Shown here: one piece after another, positions 27,901-37,074 of the stretch
How the letters are laid out: each line of letters opens with the position of its first letter
Numbering within the stretch: position 1 is the stretch's first letter
Assembly: GCF_024220585.1 (NCBI RefSeq)
Contig: NZ_JAMXKF010000003.1
Coordinates: forward strand, 310,001-374,000
Source of the DNA: Dyadobacter diqingensis
GTDB taxonomy: Bacteria; Bacteroidota; Bacteroidia; Cytophagales; Spirosomataceae
Length of the DNA: 64,000 nucleotides
Direction: 5' to 3'
The notes under the pieces: model-generated
The model's input: only the letters and a program-made list of their open reading frames with translations
What the model was told of the DNA's origin: nothing
The model's database searches: none
Program-made: the position numbers and the translations under genes

Positions 27901-29721
27901 ATGACGAAGCGGAAGATTCAGATAATTATTGGTTTAATGTGCCTGGCATTGATCGGCCTCATCGGTTTTCAGTGGTACTGGATCCGTGAAGCCATCGCGA
28001 TCCGGAATGAGCAGTTCAACAATAAAGTAGCCGAGTCGGTACAGGAAGTGGTGCACCGTCTGGAAAAACAGGAAATGATGTACCTGCTGCAACAACGCAT
28101 TGAAACTGAACAGCAAAAAGATAAACTGAACCGGATCACGCAGCTTAGAGAGATGCCGGTGAAGAGGACGGCTTCGCAGCATAACGAGAAAAAACGCGTC
28201 TCGGCGGCTTCAACGCCACCCAACATTCAGGTTTTTATCGGCCCGAACGGAGAAGAAATACATTACCAGGTTTTGGCCGAAGCGGCGCCGTCAGATGTGC
28301 TGAGCCCCAATTTCAGGGTGATGGTCGATCATCAGCAACAAATTATCGAGGAGTTTTTTCAGGCGCAGCGTTTCGGTGCGGAGGGCATGGACGAGTTTAT
28401 GCGCAGAAGGATGGATGATGAAAGAAAACTGGGCAATGCTTTTCAGGAGGTTTTTCCAAATCAAAAAAATGGCGCAAGGAATCAGGGAAGGCGCGATTCT
28501 CTTAATCGTGCGACGGAATACAGGAGAGCTTATCCGGGCGGCGACAAATCCGGAAAGTTGACCGGCACGAAACCACTTATCAACGGAAAAGCAAAGGATC
28601 TCGACCGGGCCGATCTTTTGCGTGAGGTTATGAAGGATCTGATGTATACCAAAAGGCCTATTCAGGAGCGTGTGAACCGGTTTTTGCTGGATACATTGCT
28701 GAGAAAAGAGCTGACGGAAAACGGGATTACTTTGCCTTATGAATTTGCGGTGCAGGGTAATGTTAATAATGGGATGATTTTTTCAACGGCGAGCCTGAAA
28801 TCAAACGAATGGCAGCAGCGATCCTACAAAGCCTCGCTTTTCCCGAACGAAACGTTGCAGGGCAATAACCTGCTTTATGTCTTTTTCCCCGATCAGCAGA
28901 AATATATTTTGAGCAACATGGGTGTGATGTTCGGTGGTTCGGGGATTCTGATCGTTGTGATCATGGCCTGTTTTTACATGGCCGTTTCCACAATCCTGCA
29001 TCAGAAAAAGCTTTCTGATATCAAAAACGACTTTATCAACAACATGACCCATGAATTCAAAACGCCGATTTCTACCATTGCCCTGGCAGCGGAAATGGCG
29101 CAGGAGAATTCGCGCTCATCCGGGACTGAGGTTTCACCCCGAATGACACGTTATCTGGGCATTATCAGGGAAGAAAATAAACGGCTTGGCACCCATGTTG
29201 AGAAAGTTTTGCAAATGGCCCTTTTGGATAAAGGACATGTGAAACTGAAACGCAGCGAAGCCAATATCCATAATCTGATTGAAAAAGTACTGAACAGCCA
29301 GAGTGTGCAGATTGAACAGAAGGAAGGAGAGCTGGACCTGGAATTTGAGGCCGTTCACGAAATGATTTCCTGTGATGAAGTGCATATTGCCAATGTGCTC
29401 AATAACCTGGTTGATAACGCGATCAAATATTCTCCTGATAAACTTCATCTGACGGTCAGAACGGAAAATGAAAATAATGGTGTTTCCATTTCCATCGCGG
29501 ATCATGGCCTGGGCATGAGCAAGGAACAATTGCTACGCATTTTTGACACATTTTACCGGGTGCCAACCGGCAATGTCCATGACGTAAAAGGTTTTGGTCT
29601 TGGCCTGAGTTATGTAAAAAAAATGGTGGAAGCTCACGAAGGAACTGTGCAGGTGCAGAGCCGGCCGGGGCATGGAAGTACTTTTAAAATCTGGCTGCCG
29701 ATTGCTCCTTCGGAAGCATAA
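27901..29721 (+). CDS. Sensor histidine kinase (orphan)
   Basis: A 606-residue membrane kinase. The first helix is at residues 7-27, a long extracytoplasmic region with coiled-coil character runs to about 335, and a second helix (GGSGILIVVIMACFYMAVS) is near 341-360. No HAMP domain is evident. The HisKA domain has the phospho-acceptor H384 in NNMTHEFKTPIST. The ATPase domain has N box LNNLVDNAIKYSPD, G1 IADHGLGMS and G2 KGFGLGLSYVKKM. No response-regulator gene is adjacent, so the partner must be elsewhere. The divergent neighbour encodes a secreted protein with a sorting-like tail. Confidence 0.9.
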   Translation: MTKRKIQIIIGLMCLALIGLIGFQWYWIREAIAIRNEQFNNKVAESVQEVVHRLEKQEMMYLLQQRIETEQQKDKLNRITQLREMPVKRTASQHNEKKRVSAASTPPNIQVFIGPNGEEIHYQVLAEAAPSDVLSPNFRVMVDHQQQIIEEFFQAQRFGAEGMDEFMRRRMDDERKLGNAFQEVFPNQKNGARNQGRRDSLNRATEYRRAYPGGDKSGKLTGTKPLINGKAKDLDRADLLREVMKDLMYTKRPIQERVNRFLLDTLLRKELTENGITLPYEFAVQGNVNNGMIFSTASLKSNEWQQRSYKASLFPNETLQGNNLLYVFFPDQQKYILSNMGVMFGGSGILIVVIMACFYMAVSTILHQKKLSDIKNDFINNMTHEFKTPISTIALAAEMAQENSRSSGTEVSPRMTRYLGIIREENKRLGTHVEKVLQMALLDKGHVKLKRSEANIHNLIEKVLNSQSVQIEQKEGELDLEFEAVHEMISCDEVHIANVLNNLVDNAIKYSPDKLHLTVRTENENNGVSISIADHGLGMSKEQLLRIFDTFYRVPTGNVHDVKGFGLGLSYVKKMVEAHEGTVQVQSRPGHGSTFKIWLPIAPSEA

Positions 29722-29839
29722 AAATTGTCCCGGCAAGCATTAATCTCCTAACATTCACGTGAAAATATCGGTTTCAAGTGATAACTTGCCATCTTTTTAA
29801 GACTGCAATTGTTATCAACGCCCATATTTTACAAAAAGA

Positions 29840-32470
29840 ATGATCTCCAAAACCTACGCGCCGCAAGAGATAGAAGATAAATGGTATAGCTACTGGATCG
29901 AAAACAAATATTTTAATTCCAAGCCAAATACTGATAAGGAACCTTATACCATCGTGATACCGCCACCTAATGTGACAGGCGTGTTGCACATGGGGCATAT
30001 GTTGAACAATACCATTCAGGATATTCTGATCCGTAAAGCGCGGATGGAGGGTAAGGAGGCTTGCTGGGTGCCCGGAACGGATCATGCTTCCATCGCGACA
30101 GAAGCCAAGGTGGTGGCGATGTTAAAAGAGCGTGGCATCAACAAACGTGATCTTTCCCGTGACGAATTCCTGGAATATTGCTGGGAATGGACGCATAAAT
30201 ATGGCGGTATCATTTTGCAGCAGTTGCGTAAACTGGGTGCTTCCTGCGACTGGGACCGTACCAGCTTTACGATGGATCCGGATCTTTACGATTCCGTTAT
30301 CGACGTATTTATTGACCTGTACAAAAAAGGGGATATCTACCGCGGTCACCGTATGGTAAACTGGGATCCGCAGGCACGTACAACGGTTTCTGATGAGGAG
30401 GTAATTACAAAGGAAGTTAACCAGAAACTGGTTTATATCCGTTACGACCTTGTTGGCGGCGCAGAAGGAGAAGGTGTGGTTATCGCGACAACCCGTCCGG
30501 AAACCATCATGGCCGATGCGGCGATCTGTGTGAACCCGAATGATGAACGTTATCAGAATCTGATCGGAAAACAGGTAAATATCCCGTTGATTAATCGTGC
30601 CATTACCGTCATTGCGGACGAATATGTGGAAATGGAGTTTGGTACGGGTGCGCTGAAAGTGACGCCGGCACATGATACCAATGACTATGAACTGGGTAAA
30701 AAACACAACCTGGCGATCATCGATCTTTTGAATGAGGATGGAACGCTGAGTGAAAAAGCACAGATTCTGGTTGGAGAGGACCGTTTCGTTGCCCGTAAGA
30801 AGATCATCAAGTTGCTTGAAGAGTCAGGAAATCTGGTAAAAAGCGAAGAATATAAATCGAATGTGGGGCATTCGGAGCGTACGAACGCTGTGATTGAGCC
30901 GAGAATTTCGGAACAGTGGTTTTTGAAAATGAGCCGGTTGAGCGAGCCTGCTCTGGAAAATGTCATGAATGATACGATCCAGCTTATTCCGCCAAAATTC
31001 AAAAATACGTACCGTCACTGGATGGAAAACGTGCGCGACTGGAATATCAGCCGTCAGCTTTGGTGGGGACACCGGATCCCGGCCTATTATTTACAGGATG
31101 GCACGGTGATTGTTGCCAAAAGTAAAAACGAAGCTTTGCACATCGCGCAGCATGAGTATCAGCTTTTTGCTTTGACAGAGGAAGATCTTACGCAGGATGA
31201 CGACGTACTGGATACGTGGTTTTCTTCGTGGTTGTGGCCGATTTCGGTTTTCAACGGAATAAAAAATCCGGATAATGAAGAAGTTAATTATTACTATCCG
31301 ACCAATGACCTTGTAACGGCTCCTGAAATTCTGTTTTTCTGGGTGGCACGTATGATCATTGCCGGTTATGAATACAGAGGCACTTATCCGTTCAAGAATG
31401 TATATCTGACGGGTATCGTTCGTGATAAACAGGGACGGAAAATGTCGAAATCGTTGGGTAATTCTCCGGATCCGATTGACCTGATTGAGAAATATGGTGC
31501 GGATGGAATTCGTACGGGTATGCTTTTCAGCTCGCCGGCGGGTAATGATTTGCCTTATGATGAAAAACTGATTGAGCAGGGACGGAATTTCTGTAATAAA
31601 ATCTGGAATGCATTCCGTCTTGTAAAGGGATGGAGCGTAGATACTTCGTTAACGACACCGGAAGGTTCAGCCCTTGCCGTTAACTGGTTTGAAAGCAAAC
31701 TCAACCAGACGCTGGCCGAAGTTCAGGATCATTTTACCAAATTCCGTATATCAGATTCCCTGAATGTGGTTTACAAACTGATCTGGGATGATTTCTGTGC
31801 GCAGTATCTGGAAATGATCAAGCCTGGCTTTGAACAGCCGATCGATGCAAAAACATTTGAAGCAACGCTTGAATTTTTTGACAAGCTGATGCGTCTGGCG
31901 CATCCTTTCATGCCGTTTATCACAGAAGAAATCTGGCAGAATATTCGTGAGCGTCAGGAAAAGGAAAGTATTTGTGTGGCCGAATTCCCGACGGTTGGCG
32001 CGGTGGACAACAACTTGCTGGCAAATTTTGAAGTTCTGTTTGAGCTGATATCTGCCGTTCGGAATTTGAGAAATACCAAAAATATCAGTCCGAAAGTAGA
32101 ACTTCCTTTGGCGGTGAAAAGTGATCAGCCGGAGCTTTATAAGGGACTGGAAGCCTTGGTGAGAAAACTTGCCAACGTGGCCAAAATTAATTTCGTGACC
32201 GAACAGGCACCGGGTATGTCATTCCTGATCCGTTCTGACGAATTCTTTATCAATCTGGAAGGAGAAATTGACGTTGAGGCAGAGCGTGAAAACCTGCAAA
32301 AAGAACTGGAATACACGCAGGGCTTCCTGAATTCGGTTGCTAAAAAACTCTCGAACGAACGTTTTGTACAGAATGCGAATGCGGATGTTGTCGAGAAAGA
32401 AAGACAAAAACTGGCTGACGCAGAAGCGAAGATTGTCACGCTGAAAGAGGCACTGGTTCGTTTAGGTTGA
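29840..32470 (+). CDS. valS: Valine--tRNA ligase
   Basis: An 876-residue class I synthetase charging tRNA-Val. The HIGH motif is in PNVTGVLHMGHMLN, the KMSKS motif is GRKMSKSLGNSPD, and the editing CP1 insertion includes ATTRPETIMADAAICVNPND. The C-terminal coiled coil (residues about 810-876, rich in Lys/Glu/Gln) contacts the tRNA elbow. Length and order are normal. It is a single gene that ends at a strong bidirectional hairpin. Confidence 0.97.
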   Translation: MISKTYAPQEIEDKWYSYWIENKYFNSKPNTDKEPYTIVIPPPNVTGVLHMGHMLNNTIQDILIRKARMEGKEACWVPGTDHASIATEAKVVAMLKERGINKRDLSRDEFLEYCWEWTHKYGGIILQQLRKLGASCDWDRTSFTMDPDLYDSVIDVFIDLYKKGDIYRGHRMVNWDPQARTTVSDEEVITKEVNQKLVYIRYDLVGGAEGEGVVIATTRPETIMADAAICVNPNDERYQNLIGKQVNIPLINRAITVIADEYVEMEFGTGALKVTPAHDTNDYELGKKHNLAIIDLLNEDGTLSEKAQILVGEDRFVARKKIIKLLEESGNLVKSEEYKSNVGHSERTNAVIEPRISEQWFLKMSRLSEPALENVMNDTIQLIPPKFKNTYRHWMENVRDWNISRQLWWGHRIPAYYLQDGTVIVAKSKNEALHIAQHEYQLFALTEEDLTQDDDVLDTWFSSWLWPISVFNGIKNPDNEEVNYYYPTNDLVTAPEILFFWVARMIIAGYEYRGTYPFKNVYLTGIVRDKQGRKMSKSLGNSPDPIDLIEKYGADGIRTGMLFSSPAGNDLPYDEKLIEQGRNFCNKIWNAFRLVKGWSVDTSLTTPEGSALAVNWFESKLNQTLAEVQDHFTKFRISDSLNVVYKLIWDDFCAQYLEMIKPGFEQPIDAKTFEATLEFFDKLMRLAHPFMPFITEEIWQNIRERQEKESICVAEFPTVGAVDNNLLANFEVLFELISAVRNLRNTKNISPKVELPLAVKSDQPELYKGLEALVRKLANVAKINFVTEQAPGMSFLIRSDEFFINLEGEIDVEAERENLQKELEYTQGFLNSVAKKLSNERFVQNANADVVEKERQKLADAEAKIVTLKEALVRLG

Positions 32471-32490
32471 TTATAGAAATAAAAAATTTT

Positions 32491-32534
32491 TCCGGAAGGG
32501 TTAGCTGTTATGTTGGATAATTAACCCTTCCGGA
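32491..32534. terminator. Bidirectional terminator between valS and a convergent gene
   Basis: A 13-bp perfect stem (TCCGGAAGGGTTA / TAACCCTTCCGGA) has an 18-base loop. On the minus strand a T6 run follows a short A-run. It serves convergent valS and the barrel-like gene ending at 32557. Confidence 0.65.
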
Positions 32535-32556
32535 TTAAAAATGGAAATCCTGTTGA

Positions 32557-33132
32557 TCAGAATTTACCGCTGATTCCAAAATTCAATATTCCTTTATATC
32601 CATATCCCAGTTCTGCAAATACGCCTACTGTTTTACCGAACCTTATACCCAACGGAGTTGCCTGAAAAGTCATAGCCGCATCGGAATAGGTCTCATCCGG
32701 ATACAAAATGGATCGCTCCTCTTTGAAATAACTTCCAAGGCCGGCGAGGCTGTATACTGCTATATTGGGTTTGTGATAATGGTGGAAGACACACTCAAAG
32801 GCCATCACAGCCGATTTGCTTTTATAGCCGTACCTGCCGCTTCTATCGTGTTTTTTGTCATAAGTACGACTTCTATAACCGGTTGTAACGCCTAGCGAGA
32901 ATTTGGGTTTAAGCCTGTATCTGTATGAAATATTCAGAAAAGTTTTAGGCTCAATACTCGTGGGTGACCACCCAAAAAGTACATTGACAAAATTTTCCAA
33001 CATATGAGGTATCACGGCTTCATCGGAATGCAATCCCACCCCAATCTGTATTTCATGTTTACCGGTTGTTTGTGCCGGAACATCAAGTGCTGCCAAAATC
33101 AGTACCGTACTCGTAATCAGATTTCGTATCAT
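32557..33132 (-). CDS. Outer-membrane beta-barrel-like protein, paralog 1
   Basis: A 191-residue protein with a signal peptide (MIRNLITSTVLILAALDVPAQ). It is rich in alternating aromatic/polar strands, ending in phenylalanine (ISGKF), a common beta-barrel C-terminus. Family not recognised beyond a porin-like/OMP fold. The last 35 residues (GIRFGKTVGVFAELGYGYKGILNFG) are nearly the same as in the next gene, 10 bp away, so the two arose by tandem duplication. Likely co-transcribed with it. Confidence 0.65.
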   Translation of the reverse strand: MIRNLITSTVLILAALDVPAQTTGKHEIQIGVGLHSDEAVIPHMLENFVNVLFGWSPTSIEPKTFLNISYRYRLKPKFSLGVTTGYRSRTYDKKHDRSGRYGYKSKSAVMAFECVFHHYHKPNIAVYSLAGLGSYFKEERSILYPDETYSDAAMTFQATPLGIRFGKTVGVFAELGYGYKGILNFGISGKF

Positions 33133-33142
33133 GGTTGTGTAT

Positions 33143-33715
33143 TTAAAATTTAATACTAAACCCGGTATTCAGTATGCCCTTATACCCGTAACCCAGCTCT
33201 GTAAATACGCCTAGCTTTTTTCCAAATCGAATGCCGATAGGTGTTATCTGCGCAGTGGCTCCATTGGTGGTGGTCGCTGAATGATAACTGTCTACCGAGG
33301 CGCGCATGGTATAAAACCCAAGTCCGGCCGTTGCGTAAAGTTTAATTGCCGGCCTTTTTAAATAGATCCATGTTACTTCGCCCGCCACGGTCAAAGTTTG
33401 CGCTTCAAGCCCGGTGAAATCCGTATACCGAAAGTTGCTTTCATGGGCATGGCCGTTAAAACCCGTAGCTGCCCCGACAGCAATTCGATCCGTGACGAAG
33501 TATTTATAGCCAGCAAAAAAAGCTCCCCGGCGGAGGGTCAGGTCCCGGTTTCCATGGGGACCTTTGTCTGAAAATCCGAGCCAGATATTTCCGAACGTGT
33601 TCTCGGAGGGCAGAATGGAATAGCTCGCTGAAATTTCACTCCTGCCTTTATCCTGAGCCAGGCATGGGTATGTGACGGCGGCCATTAATATCATTTTGGA
33701 TATAAATCTGTTCAT
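33143..33715 (-). CDS. Outer-membrane beta-barrel-like protein, paralog 2
   Basis: A 190-residue secreted protein (signal peptide MNRFISKMILMAAVTYPCLAQ) with amphipathic strands and a terminal Phe. It shares the block GIRFGKKLGVFTELGYGYKGILNTG with the downstream paralog. It is the first gene of this pair and is divergent from a Crp/Fnr regulator; three dyads lie in the region between them. Substrate or role is unknown. Confidence 0.65.
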   Translation of the reverse strand: MNRFISKMILMAAVTYPCLAQDKGRSEISASYSILPSENTFGNIWLGFSDKGPHGNRDLTLRRGAFFAGYKYFVTDRIAVGAATGFNGHAHESNFRYTDFTGLEAQTLTVAGEVTWIYLKRPAIKLYATAGLGFYTMRASVDSYHSATTTNGATAQITPIGIRFGKKLGVFTELGYGYKGILNTGFSIKF

Positions 33716-33782
33716 GGTCTACTTTGTTGGTGAGTATTATTTTTATTCAATACAAAGTAAGTTCTATCATATAAATCTATAT

Positions 33783-33844
33783 CTTGTTCTATGACAAGGA
33801 TTCAAGTTGTTCTACGACAAGATTTTGACTTGCAGCAGGACAAC
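33783..33844. promoter_or_regulatory. Three operator-like dyads with 23-bp phasing upstream of a Crp/Fnr gene
   Basis: Three 16-bp dyads start at 33783 (CTTGTTCTATGACAAG), 33806 (GTTGTTCTACGACAAG) and 33829 (CTTGCAGCAGGACAAC), exactly 23 bp apart. The best copy is TGT-N6-ACA, the half-site spacing of Crp/Fnr-family sites. They lie 33-94 bases upstream of the Crp/Fnr start codon and 68 bases or more upstream of the divergent outer-membrane gene, so they suggest autoregulation and control of both. Confidence 0.6.
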
Positions 33845-33876
33845 AACTGGTAAACTCACCGCTGATTTATGAGATA

Positions 33877-34479
33877 ATGGAAAGCTTTAAACCCTTGCAG
33901 AACATGCTGGAGGCATCGAAGTTCAATCTGACACCTTCGGTAATGGAGCGGATTCAGGAAAATTTCGGGTCTTTTACCATTCCCAAAGGCCGGGTTTTGG
34001 TCGATCTTGGACAGGTAAGTCCTTCCCTTTATTTTATCCAGAAGGGTGTGATGCGGACTTATTATCTCAGAGGTTCTGAGGATATTACGTCGCTGCTGGT
34101 TTCGGATGGTGATGTCGTCTGCATCGCAGAAAGTTTCTTTTTGCAGAAACTATCCAAAGAAGTTTTAGAAACGCTGGAAGACACAACGGTTTATTCGATT
34201 TCTTACGATGTTTACCGGAAGCTGATCGAGGAGGATGTGCATATGGCCGGCCTGGCTGTAAAATTGCTCGAACAGCATCTGGTCAATTTCACAGACAAGG
34301 TGAAAGTTTTTAAATACTTATCCGTGGAGCAGCGGATTGAATATTATATCAATCATCCTTCGTCCGTTTTCCGGCGCATTCCCGATCATTACATTGCTAC
34401 CTATCTGGGCACTACAGGCGCGACTTTCAGTCGTTGTCTGAAAGCCATTGGCCCGGAGCGCTTCAAACAGGTTCATTAA
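33877..34479 (+). CDS. Crp/Fnr family transcriptional regulator
   Basis: A 200-residue protein with a cyclic-nucleotide-binding beta-roll (residues about 20-125: FTIPKGRVLVDLGQVSPSLYFIQKGVMRTYY) and a C-terminal winged helix with the recognition segment YIATYLGTTGATFSRCLKAI. Neither the cAMP-specific Arg/Ser pair of E. coli Crp nor iron-binding N-terminal cysteines of Fnr are seen, so the ligand is unknown. This is the common Bacteroidota Crp-like type. Three phased dyads directly upstream suggest it binds its own promoter. It ends one base before the stop of the next, convergent gene. Confidence 0.85.
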   Translation: MESFKPLQNMLEASKFNLTPSVMERIQENFGSFTIPKGRVLVDLGQVSPSLYFIQKGVMRTYYLRGSEDITSLLVSDGDVVCIAESFFLQKLSKEVLETLEDTTVYSISYDVYRKLIEEDVHMAGLAVKLLEQHLVNFTDKVKVFKYLSVEQRIEYYINHPSSVFRRIPDHYIATYLGTTGATFSRCLKAIGPERFKQVH

Positions 34480-35781
34480 TCAGGGTAAAAGATTAAAGTC
34501 AATATTTGGCATTTGCCCGGATCGTTCCCGGATAAATATTTCGTTGATCGTTGTCAGTTCGTTGAAAAAACCGCAATTTTTTAAGAAGAAATAATTATTC
34601 TCCCTGCCTCCGGCGTAGTCAAGACGATAACCCTTTCTGGCCGTGGCGTCTGCTGTAAATTTTGCCTGATTCAGCTCAGTCCATTTCCCGGCGGTATTCC
34701 CGACCCATTGATTCCCAAAATAAACCATCCGGCCTTTGTCACCTGTTTCGGGTATGAAATTCTCCAAAAAGGAATGAAACTTTTTAAGATACGTATGGGT
34801 CTTCGGACGCTTGAAACTGGCAATAAGTTTCCACTGACCCTCTTCCGGCGCGAAAAAGTAGGCCGTGTAAGTGGTGGTGCTGTCGCCGGACGGTTTTCCC
34901 TGTAACAGAAATTTATAGGTATTGCCCGCCTTCCAGTTGTATTTCAAATAACTCTGGCCGCCCGAACCTTCATTGCCAAATTCACCCGTATGAACGTCAG
35001 CACCCTTTTTTAGCATCATAATCTGTTTGTCTTTTGGGATCGATTTAGGGTCATCCGTGTGAAAAGGGCTCCATACCGAAAAGAGAATCCGGCGTTCGGT
35101 GGGCGAGTTAACCTGCATGCCAAAATAACCCTCGCCAAAGCCGTTTGCCATAAAATAAGAACCTGTCACGTCCTCTTTTTCCGGGACTTTTACCTCGTTA
35201 TAAAACCATTCGATGTCTTCATCAGCGGGGAGCGGATAATTGAGGTGAACCGATGGTCCGCGCCTTCCCCAATAGAAAAAATTATCCTGATTGTTTTTAA
35301 CGAACGCAGTTTCACTTGCTGCGTCGCCTGATAAAATCCATTCATTCAGCTCGGCAAATTCTTTACCTGATTTGGAAATCCCCTGCAAAGTGAGTTGCAG
35401 ATAACCGGTTTTTTCAACGTCCCAGATGCCCAGATCGTAAACTTTTTCAGGGCCCGTTATTTCTATTTCTTTTGATTTATTTAAAAAAGAAACACGGATT
35501 TTGCTTTTTCCTGCCGGGACAGAGGCTTTTAGCGAAATGCTGACCTTACCGGTTTTCGCAAATTTGATATAGGTCTGCGAAAGCGCTTCCGGGCTCGTCC
35601 ACTGTGTTAAACCTGCTTCGGAAATTTTTTCAGTTTTTCCCTTAGTTACCCAGGAATTACCCCCAATCGGGACATTGATCTGGCTGGAATCCTTTGTGGT
35701 TGTTAATTTATTTTCAGCAGCTGCACTTTCTGAAAATGGGAATTTGAATAGTGATAAAACGATAAAAAGTAATTGATACAT
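34480..35781 (-). CDS. Secreted DUF5077/DUF3472 protein
   Basis: A 433-residue secreted protein. The start is the ATG opening the signal peptide MYQLLFIVLSLFKFPFS; a frame 38 codons longer upstream is unlikely. The N-terminal beta domain (NSWVTKGKTEKISEAGLTQWTS) is a DUF5077-type jelly roll. The rest (FMANGFGEGYFGMQVNSPTE, FGNEGSGGQSYLKYNW, FGNQWVGN) matches DUF3472. Such pairs occur in polysaccharide-degrading Bacteroidota, suggesting carbohydrate binding or cleavage, but activity is unproven. Convergent with the Crp/Fnr gene. Confidence 0.75.
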   Translation of the reverse strand: MYQLLFIVLSLFKFPFSESAAAENKLTTTKDSSQINVPIGGNSWVTKGKTEKISEAGLTQWTSPEALSQTYIKFAKTGKVSISLKASVPAGKSKIRVSFLNKSKEIEITGPEKVYDLGIWDVEKTGYLQLTLQGISKSGKEFAELNEWILSGDAASETAFVKNNQDNFFYWGRRGPSVHLNYPLPADEDIEWFYNEVKVPEKEDVTGSYFMANGFGEGYFGMQVNSPTERRILFSVWSPFHTDDPKSIPKDKQIMMLKKGADVHTGEFGNEGSGGQSYLKYNWKAGNTYKFLLQGKPSGDSTTTYTAYFFAPEEGQWKLIASFKRPKTHTYLKKFHSFLENFIPETGDKGRMVYFGNQWVGNTAGKWTELNQAKFTADATARKGYRLDYAGGRENNYFFLKNCGFFNELTTINEIFIRERSGQMPNIDFNLLP

Positions 35782-36031
35782 GGGTTCAGGTAGGATATGA
35801 TATTTTTTAACGTGTAAAAATAGAACAAGTTTGGGATAAAAATATATGTGTATTTTATTCATGAATGTCGCGTGACGAGCGATTAATTCATTCACCCTGA
35901 ATGACGTATATAGGTAATTTTCTACTTAAAAAATATATTGCATAACCTGCTGATTTTTCCGAAAAGTGTTTGAAATTTGATACATCAGATGGTGAATTGA
36001 TATATTGATAACTTGTTCATATTTTAGAAAA

Positions 36032-37036
36032 ATGGGTGTTATGGAGTCAAAAACTGCTCAGGAACTGGCTTTGCCAGTGGGTGTTACACTGGACCGGTTT
36101 ATTATGCACAGTCAGAGTGCCTTTCCTTATGCAACGGGAGAGCTGTCACAGTTGCTGCGGGATATTGCGCTCGCGGGTAAAATCATCAACCGTGAAGTGA
36201 ATAAGGCAGGGCTCATTGATGTGACCGGAGCGAACGGGACAGAAAATGTGCAGGGTGAAAATCAGCAGAAGCTGGATATTATTGCCAATATCCGATTTAT
36301 CCGTGCCCTGAAAAACGGGGGAGAGGTGTGTGCCATTCTTTCCGAGGAGGATGAGGATATTATTCATACCGGCAACGATCATGGAAAATATGTAGTGGCT
36401 ATGGATCCGCTGGATGGCTCTTCCAACATTGACGTCAATGTTTCGATCGGGACTATTTTTTCTATCTACCGACGTGTCACTCCCATTGATTCTCCTGCTA
36501 CCATCGACGATTTTTTACAGGGTGGTCGCAAGCAGGTAGCCGCTGGGTACATTCTTTACGGCTCTTCGACCATGCTGGTGTATTCCACCGGTGACGGGGT
36601 AAATGGCTTTACCTATGATCATTCGCTGGGCGAATTTATTCTATCACATAAAAATATTATTTCTCCGGTTAACGGGGTTATCTATTCCGTCAACGAAGGG
36701 AATTACAACAGCTATCCGGCGTCGACACAAAATTATATAACCGACTGCAAGAGAAAATCTTACAGTGCCCGGTACATCGGGTCGCTGGTTGGAGATTTTC
36801 ACCGGAATCTGCTGAAAGGCGGTATTTATTTGTATCCGTCTACTAAAAAAGACCCGAAAGGAAAGCTGCGCCTGCTTTATGAATGTTATCCGCTGGCATT
36901 TATTGCGGAGAAATCAGGTGGCAGGGCAAGTGATGGTTTCCGGGAGATTCTGGATATTGTCCCTTCCGATTTTCACCAGCGTTCACCTATTTACGTAGGT
37001 TCTGTCGCGATGGTTGATGAAGCTATAAAGGCGTAA
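36032..37036 (+). CDS. fbp: Class I fructose-1,6-bisphosphatase
   Basis: A 334-residue gluconeogenic enzyme hydrolysing fructose 1,6-bisphosphate. The metal-binding signature [18 protein letters not shown] is intact, with EEDE upstream and the substrate segment [20 protein letters not shown] downstream. I place the start at ATG 36032 ([10 protein letters not shown]); the ATG three codons later or a TTG further upstream are alternatives. The helicase gene follows 38 bases after the stop but has its own promoter-like box. Confidence 0.93.
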   Translation: MGVMESKTAQELALPVGVTLDRFIMHSQSAFPYATGELSQLLRDIALAGKIINREVNKAGLIDVTGANGTENVQGENQQKLDIIANIRFIRALKNGGEVCAILSEEDEDIIHTGNDHGKYVVAMDPLDGSSNIDVNVSIGTIFSIYRRVTPIDSPATIDDFLQGGRKQVAAGYILYGSSTMLVYSTGDGVNGFTYDHSLGEFILSHKNIISPVNGVIYSVNEGNYNSYPASTQNYITDCKRKSYSARYIGSLVGDFHRNLLKGGIYLYPSTKKDPKGKLRLLYECYPLAFIAEKSGGRASDGFREILDIVPSDFHQRSPIYVGSVAMVDEAIKA

Positions 37037-37062
37037 GTTATGGAAGCTCATTTTTGTTTTCG

Positions 37063-37070
37063 TACCTTTG
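37063..37070 (+). promoter_or_regulatory. Helicase promoter (-7 box TACCTTTG) predicting a near-leaderless mRNA
   Basis: TACCTTTG ends four bases before the ATG at 37075. If transcription starts the usual 4-7 bases downstream, the mRNA would begin at or next to the start codon. A -33 near match (TATG at 37039-37042) sits 20 bases upstream. Confidence 0.5.
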
Positions 37071-37074
37071 CGCG

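Noticed and set aside
36005..36031. TTG start extending fbp by nine codons
   Set aside because: The upstream residues look non-coding and ATG codons follow at once; family members start near the later site.
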